Shown piece after piece: positions 5,835-6,537 of a stretch of 6,537 bases of DNA. The translations under genes and the position numbers were made by a program. The stretch comes from Chloracidobacterium sp. UBA7659 (lineage in GTDB: Bacteria > Acidobacteriota > Blastocatellia > Pyrinomonadales > Pyrinomonadaceae): assembly GCA_002483395.1 (NCBI GenBank), contig DLHV01000070.1, positions 6,650 to 13,186 of the forward strand, read 5' to 3'. The first letter of the stretch is position 1. The number at the start of each line of letters is the position of its first letter. The notes under the pieces were generated by a model. The model worked only from the letters and a program-made list of their open reading frames with translations. It had not been told where the DNA came from and ran no database searches.

Positions 5835-6537
5835 ATGAAACTCCTATCAATCGCTCAAAATAGAATGATCCGCCAACGATTCGCCGCATTTTTTATCGCG
5901 TCGGCGTTTATGTTCACTCTCACGCTTTCCCTGCATGCCCAGCAGCCGCAGCTATCGCTCGCGGACCTTCTGATCGGTCTCCGCTCCAGGAAAGCAAGCC
6001 TCGCCGACCGCAATACGATCCTGGCGGAAGCCGTAAAGCAGCGTGGCGTTACGTTTTCGCTTTCCGCCGATATTGAAAAAGAATTGGCCGCCACCGGGGC
6101 CGCGAAAAACCTCCTGGACGCGATTCGCGAAAAGTCACAGGCGGCTGTGGCACCGGCCCCGACTCCAGCCGCGAAGCCGGTCCCAACACCGACGCCTCCG
6201 GATTTTTCGTTCTATCAAACCCGCGCCGATGCCAACCTGGGGAAAGGTGAATACACACTTGCCCTCGCGGATTATGACAAGGCGGTCGAACTCAGGACCG
6301 ATGATGCGGTAGCGTTCCTCAATCGCGGCAAAACACATTACAACCTGAAGGCCTTCGACAAAGCCGGCGCCGATTACAACAAAGCTATTGAGCTTGATCC
6401 CAAGGACTCAAAAGCGTATTACAACCGCGCGGTGCTGTTTGAAAGACTGGGAAATCTCGATAAGGCGATCGCGGATTATCAAAAGGCAGTCGATCTTGAC
6501 GCAAGTAACGAACCAGCAAAAACCGGTTTGAAGAAAC
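5835..6537 (+). CDS. Secreted tetratricopeptide-repeat protein (3' end cut by window edge)
   Basis: The frame is open from the ATG at 5835 to the window edge (234 codons seen, no stop). Residues 1-35 look like a Sec signal peptide with an extended basic N-terminus, a hydrophobic core (about 16-33) and cleavage at L-H-A before Gln36. Starting at the second Met (5865) would give a more ordinary length. Neither start has a clear Shine-Dalgarno. Residues about 40-101 form a compact helical domain (LADLLIGL ... AEAVKQRGVTFSL ... ELAATGAAKNLLDAIREK), followed by a Pro/Ala/Thr linker (103-122). At least three TPR units follow, at about 123-156, 158-190 and 192-224, with the expected consensus (NRG..Y, KAIELDPKD, YYNRAVLFERLGNLDKAIADYQKAVDLD). 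TPRs mediate protein-protein contact, so an envelope scaffold or adaptor role is likely. It follows the kinase-like gene by 36 bases, same strand and no terminator between, so the two are probably co-transcribed. Confidence 0.9.
   Translation, partial: MKLLSIAQNRMIRQRFAAFFIASAFMFTLTLSLHAQQPQLSLADLLIGLRSRKASLADRNTILAEAVKQRGVTFSLSADIEKELAATGAAKNLLDAIREKSQAAVAPAPTPAAKPVPTPTPPDFSFYQTRADANLGKGEYTLALADYDKAVELRTDDAVAFLNRGKTHYNLKAFDKAGADYNKAIELDPKDSKAYYNRAVLFERLGNLDKAIADYQKAVDLDASNEPAKTGLKK

Noticed and set aside
5796..5837. Stop-codon readthrough joining the kinase-like protein to the TPR protein
   Set aside because: The two genes are in the same frame with a single TAA and no other stop between them, but the TPR protein begins with its own signal peptide, which argues for separate translation.

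Overview
The window most likely comes from a Gram-negative soil or environmental member of the Acidobacteriota, perhaps Blastocatellia/Pyrinomonadales. This rests on gene content recalled from that group: a kinase-like protein with a 'SPLEQIW...ASQKVIT' insertion, secreted TPR proteins with a short helical N-terminal domain, and an ECF sigma / membrane zinc-finger anti-sigma pair. Base composition looks moderate. No RNA gene, mobile element, CRISPR array or origin was seen.

Layout. Positions 1-1300 (minus strand) hold a two-gene operon: an ECF sigma factor (737-1300) followed after 2 bases by its membrane-anchored zinc-finger anti-sigma factor, which runs off the left edge (734 to 1). Positions 1301-1484 are a divergent control region with a candidate extended -10 promoter for the rightward gene, lying inside a short palindrome. 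Positions 1485-3344 (plus) encode a secreted, cysteine-free, helix-rich protein of unknown function, closed by a good intrinsic terminator (3395-3433). Positions 3434-3638 are an AT-rich, repeat-rich leader. Positions 3639-5798 (plus) encode a membrane-anchored Ser/Thr-kinase-like protein whose catalytic residues are almost all substituted, so it reads as a pseudokinase. After 36 bases, a secreted TPR protein begins at 5835 and runs off the right edge.

How the genes may work together. The sigma/anti-sigma pair is an envelope or redox stress switch: the anti-sigma holds the sigma factor with a cytoplasmic zinc finger and carries a large domain outside the membrane. The three rightward proteins all have export or membrane signals. 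The pseudokinase and the TPR protein are close enough to be co-transcribed and could form an envelope-associated scaffold. A functional link between the sigma factor and the rightward genes is only inferred from adjacency.

The most interesting item is the pseudokinase. It combines a nucleotide-binding fold lacking the usual Lys, Glu and both Asp residues with a coiled coil, a long acidic linker, one membrane helix and a Pro/Ala-rich exterior tail.
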